From: Vulcanisaeta sp. JCM 16161
Lineage (GTDB): Archaea > Thermoproteota > Thermoprotei > Thermoproteales > Thermocladiaceae
Direction of reading: 5' to 3'
Length of the DNA stretch: 64,000 nt
Assembly (NCBI RefSeq): GCF_001316285.1
Contig: NZ_BBDO01000003.1
Coordinates: 124,001 to 188,000 of the forward strand
In this document: one piece after another, positions 19,693-30,145 of the stretch
Layout of the letters: every line of letters starts with the position of its first letter
Position numbering within the stretch: position 1 is the stretch's first letter
Translations under genes and position numbers: made by a program
Notes under the pieces: model-generated
Database searches by the model: none
Told to the model about the DNA's origin: nothing
Seen by the model: only the letters and a program-made list of their open reading frames with translations

Positions 19693-20813
19693 GCAGGGTA
19701 TTGGGCATCCTAGGCGGTGGGCAGTTAGGCCTAATGATGATACTCGAAAGTAGGAAGTTAGGCATTAAGTTCCTGGTGTATGATGAGGATCCCGAGGCGC
19801 CGGCGTTGAGGGTAGGCGATGGCAGGTACGTTGGAGACTCATGGAAGGAATTAATTGTTAAGTCCGACATTGTCACATTCGAGTTCGAGCACGTCAACCC
19901 CAACGCAATAAGTGAGGCGGAGTCGCTCGGTAAGCTGAGACCTAATTCATTAACTATATGGCTAAAGCAGGACAAGATACGCGAGAAGGTATTCCTTAAG
20001 GACCATGGATTTCCCGTGCCGAGGTTCATGGTAATCAAAGCCCCGGAGGATATGTACGATGCATTTAATAAGTTCGGGAGGGTGGTTTTCAAGGAGCCCC
20101 AGGGCGCCTATGATGGGAGGGGTCAATACTACGTGATGGGTAAGAGCGACCTCGATAAGGTACCCATGAAGTTCCCACTGTTGGCCGAGGAGTTCGTAGA
20201 TATTTATAAGGAGGTTTCAGTAATACTCGCCAGGTCAAAGAATGGTGAGGTGGTTACTTACCCCGTAACCGAGAATTACCATTACAACGGCATCCTACTC
20301 TATAGTATAGCACCTGCAGGGGTGAACGAGGAGGTGGCTAACGAGGTTAAGGAAATAGCCGTGAGTTTGGCTAAAACCTTAAATTACATTGGCGTCTTAA
20401 CCATTGAGTTCTTCATAACGAGGGATGGCGAGGTACTAATTAATGAGTTTGCACCCCGTGTTCATAATTCAGGGCATTGGACATTAATGGGCGCGGCGGT
20501 GAGTCAATTCGAGAATCACGTGAGGGCGGTACTAGACCTACCGCTGGGTTCTACGGAGCTTCTAAAACCGGCGGGAATTGTGAACATGTTGGGTGTGCCA
20601 TACGATGAGAATATAATTAATAAAATATTGGCAATACCAGGAACTAGCGTTTGGTGGTACGGTAAGGCTAGGGTTAGGCCGAGGCGTAAGATGGGCCATG
20701 TAAATGTGGTGGCTAATGACGTGAATGAGTTAAAGAGGCGGATCGGCGAGGTGTTGAGTGTTGTATATGGTAATGACTTAGATAGGTACATACCACCGTG
20801 GAGCCGCGCATGA
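19689..20813 (+). CDS. purK: N5-CAIR synthetase PurK
   Basis: 374 residues, intact. ATP-grasp: [102 protein letters not shown] and VHNSGHWTL. Co-transcribed with purE through a 4-nt overlap. Confidence 0.96.
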   Translation: MSRVLGILGGGQLGLMMILESRKLGIKFLVYDEDPEAPALRVGDGRYVGDSWKELIVKSDIVTFEFEHVNPNAISEAESLGKLRPNSLTIWLKQDKIREKVFLKDHGFPVPRFMVIKAPEDMYDAFNKFGRVVFKEPQGAYDGRGQYYVMGKSDLDKVPMKFPLLAEEFVDIYKEVSVILARSKNGEVVTYPVTENYHYNGILLYSIAPAGVNEEVANEVKEIAVSLAKTLNYIGVLTIEFFITRDGEVLINEFAPRVHNSGHWTLMGAAVSQFENHVRAVLDLPLGSTELLKPAGIVNMLGVPYDENIINKILAIPGTSVWWYGKARVRPRRKMGHVNVVANDVNELKRRIGEVLSVVYGNDLDRYIPPWSRA

Positions 20814-20860
20814 CTGTTTATCTACCTTAGAGGGCGATCCCGTAAAGGCCATGGCATAAA

Positions 20861-21273
20861 TCACCTAACTTCCGAGGGCCTTAGCTTGTCCGACGGGTCG
20901 TCTCTAAACCTCCATAGACCTTTACCAAAGGACTCAACGGTTATCCTCAACTCATCAGCGAGTAAATCGCTGATTAATGGTTCATCGGCTAACGGTGAAA
21001 CCAGAACATCCATTATTACTTCCCTGGACTCCGCATCTCTTGCCACAACCTCAACGGTTGTGGCCCTTGGGTAGAACCAGACGTTTAATGGCCCACCAGC
21101 CGTATCAATCCCTCCCTGGCATCCTCGGAGGGTGGCCAAAGGCCAAGGGCCCTAGCGGTACTTATTGGAATTAGCAATTGCGGTGTGGGTGCCTTAAAAC
21201 TGCTATTGAGCAGTGCCGCCTCCTCCACTACCCTGTTCCCTGCTCTTATCCTCAACCTCAGCCTCACCACCAT
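20861..21273 (-). CDS. Retropepsin-like (clan AA) protein 1, catalytic motif degenerate
   Basis: About 137 residues after correcting one lost base near 21120. VVRLRLRIRAGNRVVEEAAL then LNSSFKAPTPQLLIP, LGLWPPSED, DTAGGPLNVW and a C-terminal GLWRFRDDP. The layout (strand, LVDTG-like loop, P-x-LLIP, TAGGP flap, SD-L-DELGI) follows archaeal clan AA aspartyl protease-like proteins, but the D-T/S-G triad position reads NSS. A paralogue lies at 44664-45086. Role unknown; enzyme activity is doubtful. Confidence 0.6.
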
Positions 21274-21388
21274 TCAGTTTTACCTTTATCCTGCCGATAT
21301 AAGCAAAGCTCCTGTACCTAATCCTACCAACCCTAATGTCCATCAATTTAAAACCTTGTAGCCGAGTTTTTAAACTAGGCGCAACGTA

Positions 21389-22877
21389 CTACTCGCCTGG
21401 CCTCTTAGGGATTTCGTACGGTCTCGTGCCCCTCCAAAACTCCTCCTCAACCTCACTTGGTAGTTCGTACTCCACCGGTCCCTGACCCCATTTATCCTGA
21501 ACGCCCACCTCCTCATGTAGCAGGGCCCACACCTACCACAGTGCCTCTCGCGATTATCATAGCAACTCCAGGTCAGGTGGAGCGGTGCGCCAACCTCTAG
21601 GCCTAGCCTCACAATTTCATGCTTGACCAAGTGCCCCACGGGCATTATCAACTCCACGTGCTTGTTAGGCCCGACGGCGTAGGGCATGGCCTTATTGAGG
21701 AGCCTAATGAACTCCATCTCATTATCCGGGTATGCGCCGGCCTCCTCCATATTGATTCCTGTGGCTATGTAGTCATAGCCGTAGGCCTCAGCTATGGCCG
21801 TGGCCAGTGCTATGAAGACAAAGTTCCTGGCCGGAACCCACTCATGCGCGAATTCGGCACCCTCCCTACCCTCATCAACCCTATTAATCTCCCCATCACC
21901 GAGGAGTGGCGAGTGCCTAACCACCTTGAAAAAGTCCATATCCACCTCAAGCAGCGGTACGCCTAGGAACTCCGCAACCCTCCTAATGGCCTTATCCTCC
22001 TGGGTCTCGGCCCTGTGCCCATAGTTGAAGTGCAGTAATGTCACGTCAAACCCCTGCTTAAGCAGATATGTCGCGGCCGTGGTCGAGTCGAGGCCCCCGC
22101 TGGCTATGACCAAGACCCTCTTCCTCCTACCTGCTCCTCCCTCCTCAGTGATACCGAAGACCAGGTACCGTCGATCCCAACCTCCATTGCCGTGTAAGGC
22201 TCAACACGCCTTATGACTGGGACGTCCCAAATGGGCTTATTTTGACTATCAATTAGGTAGTCGTCTAGGCTTGCGAAGAATAGGGCCTTTAAGTCGTTGT
22301 ACCAGGCCATGTATAGTGGTTTGAAGTTCGTGGCGAGCCAAACCCTGCCAGGTCTACGGGTATCCATTATCGCCAACGCGTAGCTACCAATAACGTAATT
22401 AACCAGCACGTCCCTAAGCCCATTTAGCGAGCCGTCCCAAAGCTTCTCGAGTAATGGCGGGAGTATTGCGGTGTCGATTTTAGACCTACGGGTGAGGTTG
22501 AACCTAGCCTCTAGGTCCTTGTCATTGGCTATTGTGCCGTTGTGCGCCACTACTATGTGATCGCCAATCATTGGTTGTATGTCATCCTCAGTCTTGACCC
22601 TCACGTACTCGGTCGTAGGCTCAGCCCTATTGTTAAATATCGCGGCCACGGTATCCTCATTGATAATGCTGGGCATCCTGCCTACGGCAATGCTAGGCCT
22701 CTCCCTGCTCTTAAACACGCTCAATTCACCATCCCTGCCCAGGATAACAATACCGAAACTATCACGGCCCCTCTCCTCACCCTTAACAATCATCATCCTC
22801 AAAACCTCCTCAATCCTCCTAGCCCTATCTCTATCCAACCTATCGCCGAATATCAATACACCGCCAATAGTGCACAT
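21389..22877 (-). CDS. Gat-QueC fusion (archaeosine synthesis)
   Basis: N-terminal class II glutamine amidotransferase domain ([12 protein letters not shown] with Cys2, [28 protein letters not shown]) joined to a QueC ATP-pyrophosphatase domain ([54 protein letters not shown], zinc site [16 protein letters not shown]). The frame changes at the junction near 22125 and again near 21478. No good start codon exists for a separate QueC (only TTG inside the overlap), and reading through gives [20 protein letters not shown], so I call one fusion. Gat-QueC is a known crenarchaeal replacement for ArcS in making archaeosine in tRNA. Confidence 0.8.
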
Positions 22878-22909
22878 CCTGACCTGGGATGCGAGTGGTT
22901 ATTTAAGTC

Positions 22910-23578
22910 TCACCTGAACCCCATTAAGATGTGGAGTCTCGATGTGTAATTGACGCCGAGCTTCATGGCCATGGGTTTTGTGATGTCCTCATCCTTGGCG
23001 ATGCATTCCTCGCGGGTTGTGCATTGGCTCATTAGGTAAACCCTATTGCGTGGTATGCCGAATTTATTAATAAACCAAAGAACCTCCTCGACATCCTCCG
23101 GCCCATCAATAACGAACTTAAAGATAGCCTTACCACTCACCACGAAATCCCTAATGGCCACTTCATTAATCCTAAACCTCGATGGGACGCCTGAGTTGGA
23201 GAGTTTAGGGGATACGTTGAACTCATCGACGTACCTAACGAGATCACCAGGTCTCAATGTGCCGTTGGTCTCAACCTCCACGAAGAAGCCCTGGGCCTTG
23301 ACAAGGCTTAGCAGTGGGGTTAACTCACGAAGCCATAGGAGTGGCTCACCGCCGGTCACGACCAAGTGCCTCACGTTGCCTGCTACCCTCATTATTGCGT
23401 TGTAAACCTCGTTAATGCTCATTTCAGTTCCACCGAACCATGAGTACTTCGTATCACACCACGAACACCTTAAATTACAGAATGCAGTCCTTAGGAAGAC
23501 CGCCTCCTTACCCGCATTGGGTCCTTCGCCCTGCCAAGACCTAAATATTTCAATGATATTCACGATTGATAATGTCAT
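22910..23578 (-). CDS. queE: 7-carboxy-7-deazaguanine synthase QueE
   Basis: 222 residues, intact. Radical-SAM ring contraction giving CDG, precursor of preQ0. WQGEGPNAGKEAVFLRTAFC followed by the CNLRCSWCDTKYSW cluster motif (C-x3-C-x2-C), VVTGGEPLLW and VEVETNGTLRPGD. It is directly upstream of Gat-QueC on the same strand (32 bp gap), so the two form an archaeosine-precursor operon. QueD and the tRNA-guanine transglycosylase are not in the window. Confidence 0.92.
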   Translation of the reverse strand: MTLSIVNIIEIFRSWQGEGPNAGKEAVFLRTAFCNLRCSWCDTKYSWFGGTEMSINEVYNAIMRVAGNVRHLVVTGGEPLLWLRELTPLLSLVKAQGFFVEVETNGTLRPGDLVRYVDEFNVSPKLSNSGVPSRFRINEVAIRDFVVSGKAIFKFVIDGPEDVEEVLWFINKFGIPRNRVYLMSQCTTREECIAKDEDITKPMAMKLGVNYTSRLHILMGFR

Positions 23579-23614
23579 GTAATGCTTATTTTAAGGGTTA
23601 ACTCCGGCTAAGTG

Positions 23615-24480
23615 ATGTTTGGCATAATTGGCTTGGCGCCGTTGGGTTATTGCTCGCTCACTTCCTTAACAATGCTGGCTATGTACCGTATGTGGTGACG
23701 AGGACTCGTTATGAGGATTACGTGATTAGGTTTAATGGTGATTATAGGGTTGAGGTAAAGCTTGTAGATTACTTACCTAGCGATGTTAAGTATTCCTTAA
23801 TTGCCGTTAAGCTACGACACGGAGATGATAATCAATAAAATAGTTGGCGTGCCAGTAGTCTTCCAGAACGGTATTGGCGGTCTCGAACTAATCAGGGAGA
23901 GGCTCGGTGTTGGTTATGGCACTGTCGTTACGTACGGCATCACGAGGAGCGGCAATGTGGCTGAGGTCAGGGGCGTTGGCGAGATAATGCTGCCCAGCCT
24001 CATTGGTGAGGTCGCTGATACTCTAAGGCTGGTGGTGCCAACGTCAGGGTGGTCGATGATATCGAGCCCTACAGGTGGTTGAAGGTCATTGTTAACGCGG
24101 CCATTAATCCAATAACTGCGATCTTAAGGGCCAGGAATGGCGTGATTCTCGAGGATCCTAATGCCAGGGCGTTGGCGGAGATGGTAGTTAAGGAGGGCGT
24201 CGACGTAGTTAATAGGCTGGGCATTAGGTTACCCAGTGATCCATTAACCGAGACCTTAAGGGTTGCCGAGGCCACTAAAAATAATTACTCGTCAATGCTG
24301 CAGGACGTGTTGAATCGCCGGAGGACTGAGGTTGATTACATAAACGGAGCCATAGTGACTAGGGGTAGGGAAGTTAACGTTAGTACTCCCGTTAATTATG
24401 TGCTTTGGTTGTTGGTTAGGTCGCTGGAGGGAAGTACTTATAAATGGGATTCATATCCTAACTCGTTATGGATACCGTGA
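23615..24480 (+). CDS. panE: 2-dehydropantoate 2-reductase (PanE family)
   Basis: Reduces ketopantoate to pantoate with NAD(P)H for CoA. MFGIIGLG-AVGLLLAHFLN is the Rossmann start, with a base missing near 23640. Then QNGIGGLELIRERLG, TYGITRSGNVAEVRGVGEI and, in the last third, EPYRWLKVIVNAAINPITAI with the catalytic lysine, and NYSSMLQDVLNRRRTEVDYI. Further breaks near 23815 and 24045. Overlaps the CobT-like gene by 13 nt. Grouped with panB, pantoate kinase and phosphopantothenate synthetase within 5 kb. Confidence 0.9.
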
Positions 24481-25556
24481 CGGTTCATTTAGGCGATATT
24501 TCACAACACGTGCAGCAACTGGGCAAGGGCTTCCTCTTCACCCTGGTCATAGGGACTACGGACACGAGCCTAATACCCGGCATAACCATTGCCGGTGCCA
24601 AGCCCGAGTTAACCCACTACACGCCGGCCGCCGACGCCGAGTACCTACTGCTCGGTAAATGCCGTGTGATACCCACGGTGCCGATGACGCCTGATGGAAA
24701 GCCAACCCCAGCATTGATCACCAGAGCCGCGATCAAGCTAACCGGCGCAGGCGTTCTCGTCGTCAATGCTGGAGCTAGGGTTAGGCCGAACATACCCGTT
24801 ATCGACCTGCAGGGCGAGCCTGGTAGGGACATTAGGACCGGGCTTGCCATTAATCGTGAGGTTGTCGACAGGGTCTTTGAGAATGGCGTGGTCCTTGGCG
24901 AAAATCTAGCTAGGGTTAGTAGGGCTATCGTTATTGGCGAGTCAATACCCGCGGGGACCACCACCGCCATGGCCTTCCTAGTGGCCATGGGCTACGACGC
25001 GTGGAATAAGATGTCCAGCGCATCGCCTGTTAACCCAAGGGAATTGAAGATAGCGGTGGTTAGGGAGGCGTTGAGAAACGCGGGTATTAACAAGCCGTTG
25101 GAGGACCCGATGGAGGCGGTTTCGAGGGTTGGCGACCCAGTAATAGTGGCCATGGCGTCAATAACCATTGGAGCCGCTGGGCAGGGCGCCAAGGTCCTCC
25201 TGGCCGGCGGTACCCAGATGGCCGCGGTCCTAGCCTTCATAAAGCATGTAGATAAGAAAGCGCTTAACAACGTGGCCATTGGGACTACGAGGTGGTTGAT
25301 TAGTGATAAGTCAGCGGACTTGGTGGGTCTCGTTAGGGAGATCGCGGAGGTACCCGTGGCATCCATAAACCTGGACTTCAGCAATATGCCGTATGAGGGG
25401 TTGAGGGCCTTTGAGGGGGGCTTCGTGAAGGAGGGCGTTGGAGCTGGTGGTGCATCAATCGCAACAATTGCGAGGGGATTCCCAGTAGAGCAATTGCAGG
25501 ATATGATCCTTAATGATTATAGGGAATTACTAATCAACGCGGACGGTGCCAGGTAA
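24468..25556 (+). CDS. Archaeal CobT-like nicotinate-nucleotide phosphoribosyltransferase
   Basis: 362 residues, intact. Related to NaMN:dimethylbenzimidazole phosphoribosyltransferase (archaeal subfamily, former UPF0284). Seen: LFTLVIGTTDTSLIPGITIA, GESIPAGTTTAMAFLVAMGY, IGAAGQGAKVLLAGGTQMAA and GFVKEGVGAGGASIATIARG. Known relatives activate the lower base of cobamides; no other cobamide gene is nearby, so the true substrate here is open. Co-oriented and overlapping with panE. Confidence 0.85.
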   Translation: MDTVTVHLGDISQHVQQLGKGFLFTLVIGTTDTSLIPGITIAGAKPELTHYTPAADAEYLLLGKCRVIPTVPMTPDGKPTPALITRAAIKLTGAGVLVVNAGARVRPNIPVIDLQGEPGRDIRTGLAINREVVDRVFENGVVLGENLARVSRAIVIGESIPAGTTTAMAFLVAMGYDAWNKMSSASPVNPRELKIAVVREALRNAGINKPLEDPMEAVSRVGDPVIVAMASITIGAAGQGAKVLLAGGTQMAAVLAFIKHVDKKALNNVAIGTTRWLISDKSADLVGLVREIAEVPVASINLDFSNMPYEGLRAFEGGFVKEGVGAGGASIATIARGFPVEQLQDMILNDYRELLINADGAR

Positions 25557-25668
25557 TGGCGTGGTGTTGGTTATCAAGGTTAGTACAGGTAGTTAAGGTG
25601 TGTCGATGCGTATGCGCAATTTTCCAATAATATAGTGGGAAATAGAATGTAGCACTTTCATGATACCT

Positions 25669-26471
25669 CTACTTGATGTCTTTGAAGTATTCGGGGCTTG
25701 GGAATTCGCCACTCCTAACTTCATTCACGTACTTAGCCACGGCATCCCTTATTACGGATGCTAGGTCTACGTACCTCTTGGCGAAGCTTGGCGGTCTCTC
25801 CGTGAGACCAAGCACGTCATGAAGCACGAGTATTTGCCCATCACAGTGAGGACCAGCCCCAATGCAGATAGTCGGTATTTTCACGCTCTCAGTCACCGCC
25901 TTAGCCACGCTTGCCGGAACCATCTCGATCACTATCGCGAAGGCCCCAGCCTCCTGAAGTGCTTTGGCATCCTCAATCAACTTCTTGGCCTGTTCCTCGG
26001 TCTTACCAACCATCTTAAACCCACCCAATGATAGAACTCTTTGCGGATTAAGCCCAATGTGCCCCATCACGGGTATTCCGAACTTGACTAGGTTATTAAC
26101 TATGTCGAATATTTCCTGACCGCCCTCGGGCTTCACGGCCTCGGCACCGGCCCTTACGAGCTTGAGGCGTTTCTCAGGGCGTCCCTGACGCCGGTTTCAT
26201 ACGTCATGAACGGCATGTCGGCTATTAGCAGGGCCTTGGGCTTCGCCCTGGCCACGGCAGCCACGTGTATGAGCATGTCCCTGAGGGTAACCCTTAGGGT
26301 GTTCTCGAAGCCCAGCACGACCATGCCCAGGGAATCGCCCACCAATATGCCATCAACGCCTGCCTGGTCGACAAGCCTCGCCGTTGGGTAGTCATAGGCC
26401 GTTATCATGGCAATCCTCTGCCTACCCTTCATCCCCATTATTGTCTGTACCGTGACCTTCCTCCTCTCCAT
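25669..26471 (-). CDS. panB: Ketopantoate hydroxymethyltransferase PanB
   Basis: TIM-barrel enzyme adding a hydroxymethyl group to ketoisovalerate. ITAYDYPTARLVDQAGVDGI, VGDSLGMVVLGFENTL, LLIADMPFMTYETG, VMGHIGLNPQRVLSLGGFK, AFAIVIEMVPASVAKAVTE and PTICIGAGPHCDGQILVLHD. One base missing near 26150 (in AVKPEGGQEIFD). Corrected length about 268 residues. Divergent from phosphopantothenate synthetase with a 62-bp promoter region between. Confidence 0.95.
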
Positions 26472-26533
26472 ACCGACCAGCCTAGTTATTCCTAGATTAA
26501 AGCTTTAAGAAATATCAATAATATCGAGTGCAA

Positions 26534-27348
26534 ATGACCGGGGATCCTGAAACACACTGGATACCGCCTAACCACCAAGAAGGGAGTCATTATTAATTAG
26601 GGAGAGGTTGGTTGACGGGTTTAGGGAGGGTTATGTCGCGGCCCAGGCTTGATTGCCCATGGACGTGGTGAGTGCTTTGACTACCTCATCGGTGAGGAGT
26701 CAATACCACCGGCATTGACTGCGGAGAGGGTTGCCGTAGCCGCGTTACTAACTGCCGAGCGCCCGGTTATTTCGGTCAATGGGAATACGGCAGCCTTGTG
26801 CCCAGGCAAATTGTTGAGTTGGCGAGGCTCGTTAATGCGAAGCTCGAGGTTAACCTATTCTATAGGACTAGGGAGAGGGAGGAGTTGATAGCCAGGGTGC
26901 TTAGGGAGAATGGGGCTGAGGAGGTTCTAGGCGTCGGTGATGATGCGTCCTGCGTAATACCGGAGCTATTCAGCGAGAGGCGTAGGGTCTCCTGTAGGGG
27001 CATTTATATTGCTGATGTGGTCCTCGTACCGCTTGAGGATGGTGATAGGACAGAGGCCCTCAGGAGGATGGGTAAGACCGTGATTGCGATAGACCTAAAC
27101 CCCCTCTCGAGAACCTCCAGGGCGGCTAACATCACGATTGTCGACAATGTAATTAGGGCAGTACCAACATGGTGAGGTTTGCTGAGGAGTTAAGGGATAG
27201 GCCTAGGGATGAGTTGATAGGCATAGTTAAGGGGTTTAATAATGAGGAGAACTTAAGAGCCGTGCTAACATTCATTAGGGATAGGCTCACAGAACTAGCC
27301 GGTAAAGGTATTACGTTAGAGTTCCCAAAGCATGGATCTGATGGTTAG
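26534..27348 (+). CDS. 4-phosphopantoate-beta-alanine ligase (archaeal PPS)
   Basis: ATP-dependent formation of 4'-phosphopantothenate, the archaeal replacement for PanC/PanK. Seen: [70 protein letters not shown] and [20 protein letters not shown]. Breaks near 26580, 26650 and 26800. A further lost base near 27168 (CCAACA-ATGG) makes a false stop; beyond it [20 protein letters not shown] and [17 protein letters not shown] continue the usual C-terminal helices to TAG 27348. Corrected length is about 270 residues, the family norm. The start is ATG 26534. Confidence 0.88.
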
Positions 27349-27449
27349 GGACCATGAGGTTTAGATCGCCACCACCGTGTATGATCAATACCGTGATTCC
27401 CTAATCATCGTCAACCATTAATTAAGCCCTATTGAGCAATGGCGCGAAC

Positions 27450-27998
27450 TTAAGACTGCCTGCTCACCCCTCCCTCCTTTTTACCGTATAGCTTATATGC
27501 CCTTAACATCCAGGTGTAGAGGAACATCTTATAGGCTATTTCGGAGCCATCCTCCCACCACCAGCGCTTGGCGATCTCCGCAACCCTCTCAAGCTCCTCA
27601 ACACTTATTTTATCGATATCGCCCCTGGAGAAGACAGACTTTATGAACTCAAGCTCCTCCTTAGTAATCGGATTTAGCCTTATTGACTGTGACAACCTAT
27701 TAACCTCATTCACCAGGAATGATGCCTCCCCAGGGCTTACTAATCCCTTAACCCCCAGGAACTCAATAACCATCGAGTTCATGGCCACGGTGGCCGACTT
27801 AACCGAGTCCGCGAAGCTGGCGAGCTTTCTTTCAATCTCCCTAAACCTCTCATCAATTTGTTTGAACCTCTCGTCAATCTGCTGGAACCTCGTGTCAATC
27901 TCCCTAAACTTACCACCAAGCCAATAAAGCGCGGTGCCGAGCATCCCTACTACTGTGATGACTAAGCCCAATACCGAAATCAGCAATTCATCAACCAT
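27450..27998 (-). CDS. Membrane-anchored coiled-coil protein, unknown function
   Basis: 182 residues, intact. Residues 5-27 (LISVLGLVITVVGMLGTALY) form one transmembrane or signal-anchor helix. Then a heptad-type repeat: FREIDTRF, FQQIDERF, FKQIDERF, FREIERKL, i.e. four 7-residue units of F-x-x-I-D/E-x-R. The C-terminal half is helical with WWWEDGSEIAYKMFLYTWM. Such anchored coiled coils are common in Thermoproteales with no assigned role; membrane topology is inference. Confidence 0.6.
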   Translation of the reverse strand: MVDELLISVLGLVITVVGMLGTALYWLGGKFREIDTRFQQIDERFKQIDERFREIERKLASFADSVKSATVAMNSMVIEFLGVKGLVSPGEASFLVNEVNRLSQSIRLNPITKEELEFIKSVFSRGDIDKISVEELERVAEIAKRWWWEDGSEIAYKMFLYTWMLRAYKLYGKKEGGVSRQS

Positions 27999-28027
27999 TA
28001 TAGGCTAATTAATTTCAATTTATGGCA

Positions 28028-28883
28028 TTAATAAATACCTTTTGCTGAGGTGCCATTGCCGATTATTATTCTGACCCCCTCATTGGATGGTTCGAAGACC
28101 CTTGGCTCATACCCAACACTCCTTAAGCATCCCGTGAGCCCCTCGACCTCATCCCTATGCGTTAACAGCGTTAAGACCTTCTTCTTAACGTAGTAGGTAT
28201 CTGTATAGCGCGTGCATGGCCTTACTCTATCTTCAATGTCCTTGGTTAGGAAGCCTATTTCCCTTGAAAATGCCATGCTTAACTCCATAAACCTCTCGTA
28301 GGTCGGCTCATTAATTAATTCGCCACGTACTTACCACCAAGAAGCGCCAGTTTATCCCTCAATTCGCGGAGCATGTCGTTGGTTGAGTACCTACCTAAAT
28401 CGACGGTAACGACCATCAAGTCCTGCGGATACGGAATTCTATCAATGACTCCAATACCTGGGGCGCCGGCTTTCAACCTAAGCTCTAAGCCACCCCCGTA
28501 GTACTCAGCGATTACGTCGCCTAGCCCAGTACCTAGTTTTACCTCGATCATATGGGCGATCTGGGCCGCCTTGATTAGTTGCGTGCGTTTAATTACGGCG
28601 GCGCCCAGGGCTGTGCCGAGGGTGAGGGCGGCGCTTAATCCATAACCAATGCCCAACTGCACGGGTGCCGAGTAATTAACCTCCGCGTTGGCACCTAATT
28701 CATTAAGTACCAGGTCCACGTGTCGATGCCGTATTTAACCTGGTTTAATGTGGGTTTAACTACGAACCTCACGCCAGGCCTAATGATAATGCCGCAGCCC
28801 AGCGAGCCCGTGGTTAATGGGTCGTTGCTGTACACAGGGAGCCAAATGCTCGTTATGTGCAGTGGTACGTCAATCACGATCAT
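28028..28883 (-). CDS. Pantoate kinase (archaeal GHMP kinase)
   Basis: Phosphorylates pantoate to 4-phosphopantoate. VPLHITSIWLPVYSNDPLTT, TGSLGCGIIIRPGV, then the GHMP ATP loop PVQLGIGYGLSAALTLGTAL and HMIEVKLGTGLGDVIAEYYG; the C-terminus ends RVFEPSNEGVRIIIGNG. Bases missing near 28710 and 28310. With panE, panB and the ligase it completes the archaeal route from ketoisovalerate to phosphopantothenate within 5.3 kb. Divergent from hisD. Confidence 0.88.
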
Positions 28884-28895
28884 GGCCTATTAGGT

Positions 28896-30145
28896 ATGCT
28901 TAAATGCATGTATTTAAGCGTAATCGTGGGTGTGCCCTTGAGGGTTGGTAAGGACTCCCTTATCAGCATGGCTAGGAAAGTGAGGGATTTAGGTCAGTAT
29001 GTTAATGCTGTTGAGCCTATCGTGAATGAGGTTAGGTCTAGGGGTGATGAGGCGGTCATTAAGTATACCGAGACCTTAGATGGCGTTAAGTTAGCAGGTA
29101 TTGAGGTGGGCGCTGAGGAATTGAGAGAACTCGCATCGAGGGTCAATAATGAAATTGCCCAAGCCATAGACACTGCGTATAAGTCGGTGGAGGATTTCAA
29201 CCGTAAATTAATGCCGAGGGACTTCGAGGAGGAGTGCTGTGGGTTAATTAGGGGCGTTAGATGGGTGCCTATTAATAGGGTTGGGATTTACGTACCTAGG
29301 AATTACTTCTCTACCTTAATAATGACGGGGGTCATAGCCAGGGTCGCGGGTGTTGGGGAGTTGATAGTGACGACACCCCCGAGTAAGGACGGCAGCATAA
29401 GCCCGGAGGTTGCCTACGTGGCGTTAAGGCTCAATGCCAGGGTGTTCAGGGTGGGGGGTCCGCAGGCCATTGCCGCCATGGCCTTTGGAACTGAGTCGAT
29501 ACCCAGGGTTGATAAGATCGTCGGTCCAGGCAATGCCTATGTGCAAGCCGCTAAGTACTTGGTCTCACGGTACGTGGGAATTGACGGCATTGAGGGCCCA
29601 ACAGAACTCGTGGCCTGCGCCGACCCATCAATTGACCCAGAACTCGTTGCCCTAGACGTCATGGCACAGCTTGAACATAATTCGGCGATTGCCATAATAA
29701 TCACCTGGGATGAGAGGTACCTAGGCGCCATTGAGTCCATGCTCACTAATTCGAATTATCTATCGACCTCGTTGATGGTCCTAGGGATTGCGTTAACCTA
29801 ATTAATGAGTTGGCGCCAGAGCACGTGACGTTATGGGGCCTGGAAGACTTGGTTAGTGACATTAGGAACGCCGGCGCTGTGTCGGTCTCTCTACCCTCGG
29901 CAATGATTGATTACGTGGCCGGTCCAAGCCACGTACTGCCCACCGAGTCCTCGGCAAGGTGGAGGGGCGCTCTTTCAGTTTATGATTTTATGAAGCCCGT
30001 AGTGTACGTCAAGGCCGTTAATAAGGAGTCAGTGAGTGTTTTGGCGAGGCACGGCGCCTCATTGGCGTTGCAGGAGGGGTTTAGGAATCACGCCAAGTCA
30101 ATAACTGCGTGGTTACTTACGGGTAACCTCGATAAATCGCCTTAG
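28896..30145 (+). CDS. hisD: Histidinol dehydrogenase HisD
   Basis: Last two oxidations to histidine. IGIYVPRN-like VGIYVPRNYFSTLIMTGVIA, VGGPQAIAAMAFGTESI, VDKIVGPGNAYVQAAKYLV, IEGPTELVACADPSID, AQLEHNSAIAIII and, after a lost base near 29800, APEHVTLWGLED and YVAGPSHVLPTE. ATG 28896 (MLKCMYLSV) is chosen, but GCTTAAATG and GTATTTAAG at 28897-28918 look like TATA boxes, so the true start may be GTG near 28929. The 3' end overlaps convergent hisH by 33 nt. Confidence 0.95.
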
